This document shows positions 27,401-42,400 of a stretch of 64,000 bases of DNA, one piece after another; the first letter of the stretch is position 1; each line of letters begins with the position of its first letter. The position numbers were made by a program, and so were the translations under genes. A model generated the notes under the pieces. That model saw only the letters and a program-made list of their open reading frames with translations, did not search any database and was not told the DNA's origin. This DNA comes from Chionis minor (taxonomy: Eukaryota; Chordata; Aves; Charadriiformes; Chionididae), in contig VZSF01008796.1 in the NCBI GenBank assembly GCA_013398295.1, forward strand, positions 1 to 64,000, given 5' to 3'.

Positions 27401-30400
27401 CTGACTCTCTCTATCTTTTCCTTGCGATTCTCTCTAGCTGTAAGCGTCCCCTTTCCCACTAATACCCACTATGACTGACTGTCAACAGTCTCAAAAAACA
27501 ACATTTGTTTGAAAAAAATGAACCAAGTTATTCCACATTTAATTGTGTGGAAATCACCGGACTTATACCACAAATAGGATCCCAAAACATATTGCTATGC
27601 TAGTTACACAATCCTAGAATATCACAGGGGAGAAAATAATTGTATAATTCCAGGGAATCACCATATTTAGATACTAGATATATGCCACAAGTAAATCTTA
27701 TTCTTACTTTAAGCTAGCTAATGTTTTAGTTTTGTGTTTTCTTCTCATTTTACAACAGTAGCTTTTTCTTTTTTCCTTTATTTCTTGAAGGATGACCTAG
27801 TGCCTCCATATCAATAAAAGTAGAAAGATGTTTTCGGCAGATAGATTAAATAAAGTCTATAGACAGCAATTCAGGGAAGAAGAATAGAGCAGAACCAGGT
27901 GATCTGAAGACTGCAAGGGAAACAACGTTAGCTGAAGAAATGTACTTCTGGTAAGGAAAATGGAAAGCATTTTAACAAGTGGATGAATAAGAAGTTGGCA
28001 CCTACACATCTCTAGAACACTATGGATATCAACAGTGCTCCAAACAACTACTTTTAAGTTTCCTTTGGAAGGGGCCTTTGTCACCAGTGTATCTACTGAG
28101 AACCTTTGGAGCAATATTCAAAGCAGTAATGCTTGTACTTTTACAGTGATAACTTATTCAGGAAAACCACCTGTTATATTACCTAAGTTGAAGTAGCTGA
28201 CCTTTGCTCCAAATGGAGTGTCTGCACAGTGTCTGGTCTCAATCAAGAGCCAAAGCTAAGCAACACAAGATCAAATTGTTTACATGTCTGTATCATGACT
28301 TTTTTTAGCGACCAACTGGTACAAAGTATGACATTCAGCGAAATACAATACCCTCAAAAATTCATCTCAGCTGGCAAAGGACAGATTTAAGTACAAGATT
28401 GGACATCTTTGTAACACTGTAGTATTTAGATTACCTTAATGTAAGTAGTTAAGATAGGTCAGATTTAATATTACTTTTACTTTTTATTGGTTTAGTTACA
28501 AAAACATGTATGCAGTCTACTTTGAATATTAACAATAAAAGTTTGTACTTTATCACTATTTTAAATCAAAATATTTTTCCCGAGTAAAAGGAAATTCTTC
28601 CTTAAAGGCATTCCAACTCCAGAAATATATTTCATAGCCAATAAGAACTAGTTGACTTACAAAAAAACCCAAAGAAAGTAACAGCAAAAAGCTCTCCAAA
28701 GAGTGATCTAAGTCATTATATTCCCAATTCTGCAACAGGCCCACAAGGCTGAGTCAAATCATTCAACACTGCTCTACAACCATTCAGCAAAAGGTATGTT
28801 ATGGAAAATAAGAAATAATAATGGTATAAAGAACAAACCGTTGAAGGATCATTTATCATGCCTCCTTTGGATTAAGGGTTCATTTATAAATGTCTAGTAG
28901 ATGATTAACAGATGTTTTAAGTCTCCTTGTTATTATCATAACTAGTATGCTGCGTATACATTTAAAAGAATGGCTGTAGAAGTTAGTGATTTATGAGAAT
29001 AAGCTAAAGCCATGACTTACATAACTAATGACCTGTACACCCTATTGTGAAATATTATTTATTATTAATATCTCCTAATCACAAATTAACCATTTAAAAT
29101 AGCACCTTATTATGAAGTATGACAGATATATGTGCCAGTTTAAGAGTCTAATGGTGGAGCTGTAATATCATTGAACACTCATGCTTATTTATTGAGATTT
29201 GTCAACCCACAGTTTAACAACAGAGCAGCTATAAACAATATAATGAAATATACTTAGTGCTTCACATGATCATGTGTGTGCAGCCACCTGCCATGGAGTA
29301 ACAGGACAGATCAATACTTTCAAACAGGCTTGCACTTCATGGAAGTATGTGGTGGACTCACCATCAGCTGGTTTGAGATAAGAGCCTACACTATAGCATA
29401 TAAAGTTTTGCAGGAGGGCATAAATGTCAAAAATAGACAACTGAGCTAGGATTACGTGACAATGTCTAGGATTAGATACTAGCAATAAAGCCACACTACG
29501 TAAGTGTTTACTTTCTTCAAGAGAAGTGCTGATTTAGCAAATTAATCAAAGACATCTTAAAATAAACGAAAGTCTGAATACTTACAAGGGCAGTGCTACT
29601 ATAGCTGTGATAATCTAAGCAGATAAGTTAGAGACTAGAAGTAATATTTTATTAGATTAATTGGTTTATTTGGAAAAATACAGCTGAGTCTCACCTGGCT
29701 CCTCCTTCAAATAGGATATAAAAATATAAACTTGAAAGTTAAATTAAAGCTCAGAACATATGCTGAGTTTAAATCGCATTTTAATCCATTAAACCATCTC
29801 TTTTTCACAGAAACTTTTTCATGTCCCACAAGCAATAAATTACTTTTCTTCTATTTCCCATTAGAGAAGGAAACTACCTTGAAACACCTTTCCACACCAA
29901 GGGAGTCCTCCTGCTCCATGGGCAGCAATAGCTTTTTCTCCCAGGTAGTTTCACTAGATATATTAACCAGTCAGACCAAAACCAGTTTTCTTCTTTTGCA
30001 TTTAGCTTTGAAGTTCGCAGCTTTTATTTCAAGCCTGAAGAGAGATTGGGGAAGCACACCAATCAACTATTTCCTGTCAACCACTTTGGTTGGTCTGACA
30101 AGTGGTGTTACTGCTACTGTACATACACAAGCTTAATATATAGTCCTGACACTGTGATGGCCTAGAACAAAAACTTTGTTATAAATCTGAATTGATCAGT
30201 TCTAACACGCGATTACTATAACATTGTGTCGGGATGCCACATGAATCCAGTTTGCAAGGAGCGGCTCTGAAAAATTCAGACCAAGTCTCCCTAGCCATCA
30301 AGTCTTTTGCTATTGCAATCTGTAAATAATGTGTCTTGAGAACATAAAAAAAGGCTTTACAGAAAAAAGAAATAATCTTTATTTCTTACCCATTATAGAA

Positions 30401-33400
30401 AAGAAGTGGAGGAACAGACTTTAGATTTCAGTAAGAAAGAAATAAGTTTTTAAGTAGGAAGAACTTTCAAATGGTAAGAATAGCAAAGCAACGTAATAGA
30501 TTTCCTTCAAGTGGTGCGGTATCTCCGTTGCTAGCATATTTAGGAACAAGTTAAGCAATCATTTGACATGAATAGGCACAGCTTGTCCTGTATTGGGCAG
30601 GTGAGTGGACTAATCAGCCCTGTCAGATCCCTCAGAATTGCTGATTGTTTCTATAATAGCACGTATTACAACTTTAGATCTACTTGCTCTGACTCTCTCT
30701 GGCCTGGTGTGCTGAATTTGGGGCAGAAGCTAAATACAGCCCAAAAAAATTATTCAGACTGTCCACAAGCTAAATAAAAAAATCCACCAGAACTGCACTC
30801 AACAGTTGAGAAAAGGCCCACAAGATGGCAAGTGTTAATATTTCCAGAGAAGAATGAAAATACATACAAAGGACTGTGTTAAAATCATAAAAATTCCGGA
30901 GGAAAAAAAAAAAAGCGGTGGACAGAAATAATCTACCAATCACTTAATAGATAAAAAGGGTGGGGTTTGTTTGGTTTGGGTTTTTTTTTTTCTTTTTAAA
31001 ATTTTGCTCCAAAACCTCTTTTACATCATGTGGAATACGCCATCTGTCACACCCAAGCAATCCTTCACCCGAGTGAATTTTATGCTAACATTTGGAATGT
31101 AAAAACTCCAACCAAAAGTTGGCTACTTCTCCGTATGAGAAGTGAGGCCTGGAAACACTAATATGTGGCAGTAATAACAAGCTTCACCACAGCTGTTTAA
31201 CTACATTTTATATGACTATAATTAAGCTGATCTGCAGGAGACATTTTAGACAGTATACAGTAGATACAAGGCCTTACTCTTATTAATGAAAACCACTAAC
31301 TATCACAGGATAAAAGGTAAAAGCTAAATCATAGCAGGGTTGTCATAAAAGTGGTTAAAGTGGGGACTAAATGGAGAGAAAACTATCATTAACTCAGTAA
31401 GCAATTCACCCTTCTCAAACAGAAATCTGCACCAGATCAGGGTGCTGTGCCAGGTCATATTCTTTTTTCAGTTTAGAGATTATTACAAGGGTAGAAATTC
31501 AGCAGGGCTTAGGAGAAGCAAGGTACTGTCTGTTATTGCCATGCCTCTAAGGCTGCGAGGGGCTCCTGACTTCCATGAAGTCTAGAGCATGGCAGGAACC
31601 AGCATGTGGTTCTTGCTGTTTCTCACAGCTCACAGGAAGAGAGAGCCCAGAAACATGACGCTATTTACATTCATAGTACACATAGGTGAGAAATGTGTTG
31701 GGTGAGCTATACTCCTCACAAAACACAAATCATTTGGTTTTGGCATCTGTGCCAGATGCTGATGATCCTGGCCGTATACTATCTTCCTACATATCGCAAG
31801 TGAAACTAAAAATTTTAAAACATGTAACTCAAGGGGGAGCCAACACTTTCAAATTGAGACCATCTTCCAAATGCATCCTTCAAACCGATCTTTTCCCAAG
31901 TTAACAAACTGAGACCTGAAAAAGAAATTCCACAACATAGAGCTTTCCCCCAAAAAGAAATATGTCAGCTGGCAGACACGCATCTACTTTTTTTAACCAT
32001 ATTTACTATCTGTCTTACAATGGGTCATATCTACCACAGTTTCCAAATGTTTAGTGTGACATCTGGCACACAAATAACCAATTTCAATTAACTGCATTTA
32101 ACTGAAATGTGAATTTGGTTTCTGCTCGTATCATTTAACATTAACCTGGACACAAACACAGGCCTGTGCATCCTGCACTACTCTTTACATGTCCTCCAAG
32201 TTTTTAATCCCCAAGGTATCATTCCTGCAAAGCGCTCATTGAAAACTGAGTGGCTGTCCTATCTTAATAAGCATGGAAGGTCAGGCAGAATATTAAAATT
32301 ATAACATTATCCAATATTTTTAACTACTATGCTTAAGATGAGTAAGTGGAACAAAAAAATTACATTATCATTTGGTGAATATCTTGCAACAGATAGATTG
32401 ATTTTTTTCTGTCCAAGAGTATAATATTACACATTTGTAAACTTAATATCGAAATCCATTCTTTTTCTAGTCAAAACTGCAAATGCTCTACTGTGATCTG
32501 TCTGAAGACGTATGCACTAAACTGTTATATTATACACAGCATAATTCTTGGATCTTCACACAACATGAACACAAAACCGTTTATTAACTACCTAAAAAGA
32601 ACATATTAAGGAAGAGAATTTTAATCTGTTCCACTAGAACATGAATATAAAATGACTACAAGATTCTAGGCCATAGGGATATTAATGGGAGCATTTTATC
32701 CGAGCGCTGCTATTAAGGCTTGTGATGAGGCTGCCCAGGCCTTTGTTTTAAACAGCGACATAAACAATCCAGGCCTTTGCTTGTGGTCTAGCTCCTCTGA
32801 TTTTTAAGGTGTTGGCCTTTATTCAGACATTCTTATTCACAGGCTTCATGCAGTGGAAGTATGATATGTTATTTAATGCTTTAAATTAAAGCTTCAGAAA
32901 TTCAACAAATTCTGTTATCAAGACCAGGACTCAAGCCTCATGCAGCTACTAGTAATATGTCATTAGGCAACCTAATAAAAGCCTTAAATCAATATCCTGA
33001 AAAACAGAACAATAATCCAAACCAAACCTTGCCACACAGCACTTAAAATCTGAAGAACAGTTTGAAGTTACTCCCTTAAACAAAATCTGCTTTAAAATAA
33101 TGGGTACTTGAAGAAAATTACATATTAGCCAGCCACTATATGCCATTTCCCCATGTTATTACAGAGTCAGTTTATAAACCCAGTAAGAGTAATAGGACAA
33201 CACTAACAATTAGGAAGTCAAAAATAGAAAGGTGTGTTTGGGACATTACTATTATGGATCTGTAGATATATCTAAATAAATTAAGACTATCATAACTATT
33301 AATTACGTAGAGATTGAGTAATGATGAATGAGTCCACCTTATGAAAACACAGAGACACAGTACTGTTTCAACTTCTAAATTTATAACAGTCTTGCCTTTT

Positions 33401-36400
33401 TCCATATTCAACAGTATTAAGCAGATGAGAACCACAGGGCAAAAAGGTCACTATTACTGATTTCTCTAATACTCCAGAGCATTTGTAGGAGAACAAGGTA
33501 GTGCAGATGCATTACAGACTGTATAAAATGGCATTTTTGAAGTCAAAATGAGCTAAAAATCTTTGATGAGGTCAGCTACTCATTAATAAAGGACAGCATG
33601 CTACAATCTAATGTCTGGATCAATGTAATTGCACTGAGAGAGATGAAAGGAAACTGCATGCATTAAGAATCTCACTATAAATTACACGGGTTCCATTATC
33701 TTACTCCCACTGAAGTCAACAGCAAATATTCATCAGCTACAATGGGATTGCTGATGGGGCCTAAATTATCCTTGGGTATACATCATAGGGCCAGTAATTT
33801 CCGTCTTTTACTCTGCTGATGAGAGGTAACCTCACAGACATGTCATTGAAGCTAGAATACCCTTATTTAAATAAAAGATCTAGAATGAAGACATTTCCCT
33901 TTATCGTCAACCTTTTCTGAAGAAAATTAACACCACCTCAGAGTTGTTATTGAGTTTCTCAGCTTTCCTGAAACTTGATATATGATGGGATAGATATTGA
34001 TTGAATTTTGACAGTTGATGGAGGTATTGAATAGCACACACTTAAGCGAATCAAGTGATTTTGAGAGGGTAGCATGGAAGTATCCTGCTGCTGATCCTGG
34101 AGGATACATTTTAACAGCAGAATAAGCATTTAGTCCCATTAACAGAAAAAAACTATATCTTCACTATAGTGTTTTCCATTCCCTAGACGTAACTAACCAT
34201 GGATTTTGTCAAACATGTCTGACACGTGAAGCCATGAAGCAGGTGAGACCATCATGTACTTTACCTACATTCAACGCAGGCACAGCATCTATTGAACATG
34301 AAAGACAGGCTTCAAGTTAGTGAGACTTGAGACCTACGGTTGGACTTGATGATCTTAAAGGTCTTTTCCAACCCAAATGATTCTATGACACTTAAGGTCA
34401 GCCGTTGAGACTGTGCAAGTCTTACTCTTTGTTTAAAATACTTCTTCCCCTGCACAGAGACCATATATACTAAGCAAAACGTTTGTTAGACAAGCTTCTC
34501 TCTTATACACACATACAGGTATCCATTTCCTATGGACTACAGTGGGACACAAAACTCAGCATCACTATTCCATTATAAATGGCTTGGGTGTATCTACTTT
34601 GTATATGTAAGTTAAGTATGTATATAATATATCACACATCTGCCAGGAGATTTTTTGCTTTACTAGAATCCAGTGTGGCAAAATCACAGTGACTGCGAAA
34701 TATAATCTACCTTTTCTCTTTCTCTGGCTTTTTCAGCTCATCACCTCCAGGACCATCAGTTTTTTAACTGCTTTTGCAATTCATACTACTTGACCATTAG
34801 CAAGAAAAATTCTGGGATTGAGGCAATTCTTCTAGATTGAGGTATCCTGTGTTTATACTGATACCTGAACAATGTCTACCAGGTTACACTGAATTAAGGA
34901 TCCCAGCACTCAACAAACAGAAAAAGGTGAATATGTGGAGATTAAGGAAGTATAAGACAATAAGACTGCCCAGGAGGAATGGATTTGGCCTTCACAGTAG
35001 TGTTTCAACCAAATCACTCAAATAGCATCTTCTGATGAACCCCAACATGCAACAAGAAAAGCCACCACTACTCATGTAATAGTTCAAAATCCCCTAGGAA
35101 ATACCCTTGCATAATTATCAAAGCCATTTGGAAAATAAATTATATTTGTGCTACAAAGGGACTGTAGGATTTTTTTCGAGCAGGGAAAGAATCTGTGACA
35201 AAAATATATTTTACACCTTGACACAACTGATACTAAATGTCAGCCTTCTACTTGCGCAAGGAGTTATCCTGCTGACAGCTACAGAAGTCACCAGCTGAAT
35301 GAGGAATTTTAAAATACAAGGCTGAGCCAACAGAAAAGTCTTGCTGGTCTAGTTCAAATCACCCCTTTTGCTAATGTCTAAATGCTGGCACTTTTCTACC
35401 TGCCTTTTTGTTGCGGGGGGAAGGGTGGTGGGGGTGGTGGGTACAGGACACAACACACACGACCCAAGTGGCTAGTTACACCCCTCTCCCAGTAATGATA
35501 CAACACCACCACAACAAGCCTTTTTTTTTTTCAGTGACCTAGAAAGAAAATATGGATTCATGGCTTGAAGGGGTAATATGGTTAGATCCCTTAGCTAAAA
35601 AGCAACGAGTTGATGACTACAGAGTTCATAGTGAAACACAGCTGACCATTAGTGACTAGTTGTAGCCTTTTTTTAATAGCCATTATAAAGCACTTCATCA
35701 TAAAATGGGAGTATTAGATTATGGTTTTTTTTTTTAGTCACCAAGAACTTGCTTGCTAAAACTCCTGAAAAGTGCTAGGAAAGATGTCATGTCCCTCCTA
35801 GATGGGAGGGAGACCAAAGTCAGAAATCAGCCTCAGGATGCACTGATGCATCCCACTTTCGTTCTCTATTTCTGCTTCATCTCCAATACATCAGAAACAA
35901 AAAAAAAAAAGAAAAAAAAAAGGCAAGCAAATAAATGATAATTCTAATATAAACCCTAGGAGCCAAGTTATGTATCAAAAGGAGACAGAAGAATCTTTTC
36001 CGGTTGCCAGAAGGTAACCAGCAGAAGCCCTTAAGCATGAGTTAGCAGAATACAAATACAGTACAAAATCTAATCAAATTTGACACCCTCCACCTGTCAC
36101 CCAGTTTTACCAATAAATTGAGCACCCACGGGTTTATACCACAAACTTAATTTCCTTTCTTCGGTAATTCCCTATACTGTTCACGCCTGCCAAAAGCTTT
36201 ATCAAGCGCCATCATTAGAAATAAATAGTTAAGTAGTCTTTTTTTTTTTTTTTAAAGTAAAAGAATTTGTAGAAATGTTAAAAGAAGCCTTCTAATTCCT
36301 AGTCTCCCTACAAAAAATAGTTGTGAACATCCATGTGAACTTTCTTTCAAATTATCCTTCAAGTTATGTGACTTTTCTTGTCATTAAGATTTACACCCCC

Positions 36401-39400
36401 TTGCCTTTCCCCTCCCCAGATATTCATAGGCGGTTATCAAAACATGTTTCCCTTAAAGTGTCTTGATTGTTATATCCCAAGCTCATGCTAACCTTTCCAC
36501 CATTGTATATATTGGTGGCTCAGCTACCCCACCAGCCGCATCTGTTACACCCTGCGTCAGCTAAGAATTGCAACGAACACTTCAACAAGTGAAGGAACTT
36601 TCCCTTGAGTTTCATTTCTTGATTTTTGGTTTTAAGGCAAATCCTTTCTGATAACACACCTAGGACATATTTCTAATACAGATCAACGCAGCTACTGAAA
36701 CGTTAATCTATGCATATCTTGAACTCCATTTTGACACATCAGCATAAAAGGGGAAAAAAAGTTAAAAGCAATGCATTCCCTTATCTCATTTCCACTTTTT
36801 TTTGTGGTATAAATGTACACAGTGAATTAGACATTATACCCGCTATCCAGACATCAACAATAGGATAGTACAACAGCAACGTAGATTTAAAGTACAGTTT
36901 AAATCCAAACTGCTTGGAGTAGAATCTAACAGGACGATGAGTTAGCAGAAATTTCACACCCAGCATGTTCCTATACAAAGTCTTCCACCCAAGTCTACAT
37001 ACCCTGAAGTTAAGACTAGCAATAAAAAGGGAAAAGAAAAAAAAAAAAGATCGATTTCAACGATTTCAGTCTTCTGCACTTGAGGGATGGGGGAAGGGCA
37101 GAATAGTATAAATAGGGAAAAATCACCTTTTAAAGTTTTCCAGGAGCAATCATTTAAGCTGCTATTGAAAGAGATAGTAAACTTGCAATGTATATATTCT
37201 TTAATTTCTCAGTTCCCTTTCAAGGAAGCATTTTGAGAGGACGTGAATATGGAACCAGCCTGCAACTGAGGACTTGTTTATGCTTAGGCATTACATGATC
37301 GTTATCACTCTTTGCCAGTATTCTGCATTACAAAGACATCAATGCAACAAGTTCAGAGTGGAGCTCTCACAAAACCTGTAACTATCTGAATAAGGACTCA
37401 GAGGGGTGGGGAGGAAGAGGTCAATTTATACTTGTTTCTTTTTGCAATCATACAAAAGCTCACAAGAATATAAAGCTATGATCTGCTGAAAACAGAACCA
37501 GCTGAAATGTCTTTTCCCAGAACAGTCTGGCAGCATGAGATGAGCTGCTTGGTTGCAGTGGGAGGGCGGTGGGGTACACCTGCACAGTGAAAGTTTAGCC
37601 TATGCAGATTACTGAAAAAAATTGTTTGGGGTGTGGTGGTGGAAACGACACCCCTAAAACTGTTTTGGAATGACTGAAAATATTTTTTTCTTTGAATACA
37701 AAAAACCCACAACTTTTCACCTCGAAGATGCAGAAAGGTAGAATTAGGGTTGGTAGGTTTGGTTTGGGTTGAGTTTTTTTCCCCCCAATTCAATTGTCTC
37801 CAGTTTTTGGGGAAACCATACTAAAATGCCATATATACCAAATACCTCTAAGACTATGTCCCCAATTGGTTTTTAGGTAATCTATTTGTAATTTGTCTCC
37901 CGTAAGTATAGAAAACATGCTCAAAACAGATTTTTTCCCTGTATCCACTTGCGCGATTGAATAACTGATGAATTGAGTACAAAGGAGAAACATTGTAATA
38001 TTATTGGCTGCTTTTTGTGAGCAGATGGTTCTTCAGATTCTTCTGATTTACCTTTAAAATTAATATAAACTCAACCTGCAAACAGCATAATTTTAAAGTA
38101 CAATTACAATGCAAAAGCCCATTTTCAAAATATACACACACAGAACATTGTTTTTTCTCTACAGAAGTGTTAAGTCTGTCTGTCTGGATAACTAATACAA
38201 AGGAAAACACAAGGGAACATTAGATTCATAGTACAGTCATCAACAAAATGTTGTTACAGTATTTCCCTTTTAATAAAGCCGGCAGCTGGCGGAGTAAGCT
38301 GCCTTTTCTCTTTCCTTGGGCTATGCCTTGTAAAGGCTAGGAAGTCTGATTAACAGTAGCTGGTTTGCAGCTCATTCACAGCAAGCTAGAGACAGAGGAC
38401 TAGTCCAACACAGCCTGCAAAGGAAATGTGTTCCTTCAGTGGAGAACAGGGCCACTTTTTGTTAAAGAGCTCTATAGCACTTCCAGCACCATTATATATG
38501 AGCAGGTGCACATCCTATGAAAGTAATCTTTGGCATTTTTAGAAAACACTGATTTAAAGTTTTTAGAGGACTCCAATTTACTATACCCAATGCAAATGAG
38601 ACAGAGAACCAACAGGGAAACAGAATCAGGTTTGGTAACTCAAACCAGTGAAAAGTTACTTCTACGTATTTCTTAAACACAATTACAACTTGGAAAGCCT
38701 GATGGCCACAGTTAAAAGCCATGAAATTTAAACAAGTTTACACCATCTGAAAGCAGTCCTGTCCTTCACAAAATTCCAGCATGACGGTCAGCACACCCAC
38801 AACAATCCTCCTGCTGAAGTTCAGCAACTAGATTCTGAACCAATCCTGGGTTATAATTTTGCTTTTTAAAAAATAAGACAAAACTGTAACACAGTAATCA
38901 AATTAATTTCTTTGAAATTACTAATTATTTACTCCAAATCAAAATTCTGTGGAAAACAACTGAGATTAAAGGTCAGACCATATTAAAGCCATTTATTAGA
39001 AATGGTAGTCAGGCATAACTGTAGTTATGTTTTCAAACATAAAGGAAGCATGAATCAAGTACTAAATTTAAAAAAAACATGACATGTCAATTTGTAGCAG
39101 CAATGGCATTAGAATGTGTTGCAAAATCATCAATAAGCACATTTCTAACACAATAACTGCACAAAACAGAAATGAACATTCACCACATAGGCCTTTTCTG
39201 GTTTCACAGCTATATCAGCAAGCCTGTCTTAACGTCTGTTTCCTTCCGAATATTTAGTTACTTCTTCAAGCAGCATTCTAGAATATTTAGGAAAATTGTA
39301 ATGTGAGAAAACATCACTAGTAAGAATCTCAGCTCTAACTGGAGATAAAGCCTAGTAACAGTACAAATACCTTAACAGAAAAAAAAGCAAACAACAGCAA

Positions 39401-42400
39401 AAGACTCACTCCACACAGCTCATACATATAGAGCACAAACCTAGAATTTTTTGATAAAATAATATTTTTACCTTATAGAACATTCAGGATTGTTGTCCTG
39501 CACTGCACATATACTTGAATAGCAATGAACTGTTACATATATCAGATTAAATCTTCTCTTAAAAGAAACCTGGCAAAAATATTTTGGTTCCAGGAGTTTG
39601 GTTTGTTGGTTTGTTTTGGTGTAGGCACCAACAGTCAAATACATAGACTCAGACCAGTGCAGTGCATCATCAGGGAACTGCTTCAGTATGTAAACAAGCC
39701 CTACAGCTTAGGTACTAACCTTAACACTCAGTAAGCCTCGTAAAGAATGAAAAGAAAAAAAAATAAATCTCATTGCATTTAGCTCTGAGATTGATAAAAC
39801 TACCTTGTATACCTGCAGAGTACACTTCAGCTGGGTCAGACTGGAGCCCAGTGGGGAGGAAGGTTGGGGAAAAAGTGTTATCAGGTGAAGTAAATGATGT
39901 AATGAAGGATGTTCAGGGGCTCATACTGATCAGCCCTGTGCTTGACTGCCACTGTTTGTGGTGGGACAAACTCCACTGTTTCTGCTATACTGTGTCTGTC
40001 TTACTTCCAGGGTCAGGAGGAACTTGGTGTTTTGACCCTGGGGTTGGTGAGAGACTGTGGTAACGTTCTTCCTCATGCTGAGGAATACTACCTAACACAT
40101 TCCTCCCTAACTTCCTTTAACAAAGGAACATAACAATGCACATGAAAGGATTTAGGTTAAATTGATACCATCTGGTAACCTTTCCCAGGTGAAGTTTCCA
40201 CAATAAAACTTACAACTTCCAAGTCCCCAGAGGAACTAGTCCATCATATCAGACATAGTGACTACAGTACAGAATCTTACTTTGCAGAAGTGGATGTCTC
40301 TTCCTTTTTAAATGTATGCAGTCATGTCAAGCATCTGAAAAGCAAACTCCATTTAGTGTTTCAAATTACATGTTTTCAGTAGAATGAGGTATTCATAAAA
40401 CACCTCCACAGTTTTGCATCTGTACTATTGAGAAACAAAATAATTTTGCCTTAAAGTATTTAATGTCTTGAATATTTTATTATTAGTATTATTAAGTTGT
40501 CTCCCACCACAACTGTATTAATAGTTATTTTGCAATTAAGTAAACGAAAACTCAAGCTGGGAGCTTGAGAAACTGAGTGTTCCACACATTTTGCAATGCA
40601 CTATAAACAGGTAGGACAAAGAAAAGCAAGAAAGGCTTTATTTTAGCTGAACATTTCACAAAGATAACAAGGGACAACCCCCCATCTCCTGTACGGACTT
40701 CTGCCAAGTTGTCGCAGTCCAAACGCAGAAATCCTTCGTGCCCCAAAGTCTTGACCCCTGTCCACTAGTCTTCATCTTCACACAAAGTTTATCATGTCAA
40801 AGATTGAGTTACTGTCATGCTTTGATTTCACTTCAAGGAAAAATATATCATGCACACCTCAGTGACTACCACTGATGACTGTATTCAAAATGTGCATTAA
40901 AAAGGACAGAGACCAGGTGTGGAAAATGTCAACTCAAAATGGAAGTTATGAGCATTTGGAAGAGAGGAGATATAACAAAAAGTTTTACAACCTTGACTGT
41001 AATGGTTATTGCCACAGACAGCTATAACAAAAACGAGGCTAACGGGTGACATCATGGCTCTGTATGATAGGACTGGCTTGCTTCTAGGCAGATGAATTGA
41101 TCTGTGAAAAAACCTGGAAGTTCTAGCCAAAAAAACCCCCAGTACACATGTATTTTTAAAGGACCTTTGCAGTCTTCATTCCTTCATTTTCATTTACCTT
41201 GCCTGCAGCTGCTAATTCTGAAGCCTGTTTATTTCATTGAAAACTGTCTGTCAGTGACAGCTTCCAGGACAGCTGAGAGTCACAGATGTATGGCACCTGT
41301 GAAGTCAGTTAACCTTTATGAAACTTTAGGTTATTTGGTGAAAAATTTGCCAGTAAAACAATTTGCCTCAGATGTATATCCTTGCACCAGGAATAAAGTT
41401 GCTGATCACGCTAAACTGATTAGATTAGCGATCAACTTGCATATGCTAATTAAGCACAGGCTGGCACTAAGAAAAAGCCAATTCTATTTAGACACCAGAG
41501 AGAAATTCTGATTGCTAAGACTTGGTATAGAAACAGTTTTCACAGATATTACTACTGACTATTCCCATCAATACTACAAAATACATGTATAATAACTTTC
41601 CTTACCTGTTGCTTTAGCCATGCCACCTGATCTCCCCACAGAATCAGAGAATACTTCAGTGTAATTACCCACTAAGCTGTATACTTTAAGCATACAATCT
41701 GAATACAGTGAGTAAAAACTGCAAATACATAGGTGTGCAGATTGAATGTCTGATTATTGCCTGCATTTTTTCCTGACAATCTAATCCTACATCATTACGC
41801 CTCTAGCTATATTTTTGACTAGTTTTCCTTCCTATACAGCTGCTCTGCCCAAGCCCTAGATGTCAGCTTTGATACAGCTCCTTCTGTCACATAGCACCTT
41901 TGCAAAAGTACTAATCAAGCTTTCACCTTCATTATTCCTCCTAATGACTCACATCTATCACAAAGCCACATGGACATAAAGAGAAAAATGATAACCAGCT
42001 TAAAATAAAAGAACATTCTCAACACATGCTTATTTATTGCCATACTTTACTAAAGAAATGCTTTATAAGCTTTTCTGGCTTTTATGTTCAGTTGTAATAT
42101 CAGCCACAAGTTCCACGGGATAAAGACCATGCCTTTGTCCATTAAGGAAGTACAGAGCCTGAGTTCATTCAAAGATTAAGAGAGTCAATGAAGTAATTTA
42201 CCAATAATTTAGCTGTCAGACAGCTCTGAACTAATGCTAGTCTGTAAAAAACTAGCAGTACAGCTGTACCTCAGATTTAGCTGTTAAAGAATTCATTGAG
42301 AAATTCCTCCTTCTCCTGAGTGGACTTTAGGGTAAAAGACTGACAAAGTATTAGTTATGGCTTCTCAGCCATTATTTTATCCTTCACAAAAAAAATCACA

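Noticed and set aside
34265..34288. 24-bp minus-strand segment with strong acceptor CTTTCATGTTCAATAG
   Set aside because: It is phase-neutral, so its presence cannot be tested from sequence, and it reads CCACVEC or AVPALNV with no clear choice.
37580..37611. Minus-strand segment [10 protein letters not shown] with an excellent acceptor (CAATTTTTTTCAG) and donor CAG|GTGTAC
   Set aside because: It breaks the phase between 37.9 and 36.98 kb, which join perfectly without it. It could still be an alternative exon.
38052..38075. Minus-strand 8-codon segment VEFILILK with good splice sites
   Set aside because: Frame zero out does not match the one-base entry of 37.96 kb; the 39.5-kb exon fits instead.
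40214..40235. 22-bp segment with strong donor GTAAGT on the minus strand
   Set aside because: Poor acceptor, and phase works better when 41.6 kb joins 39.5 kb directly.
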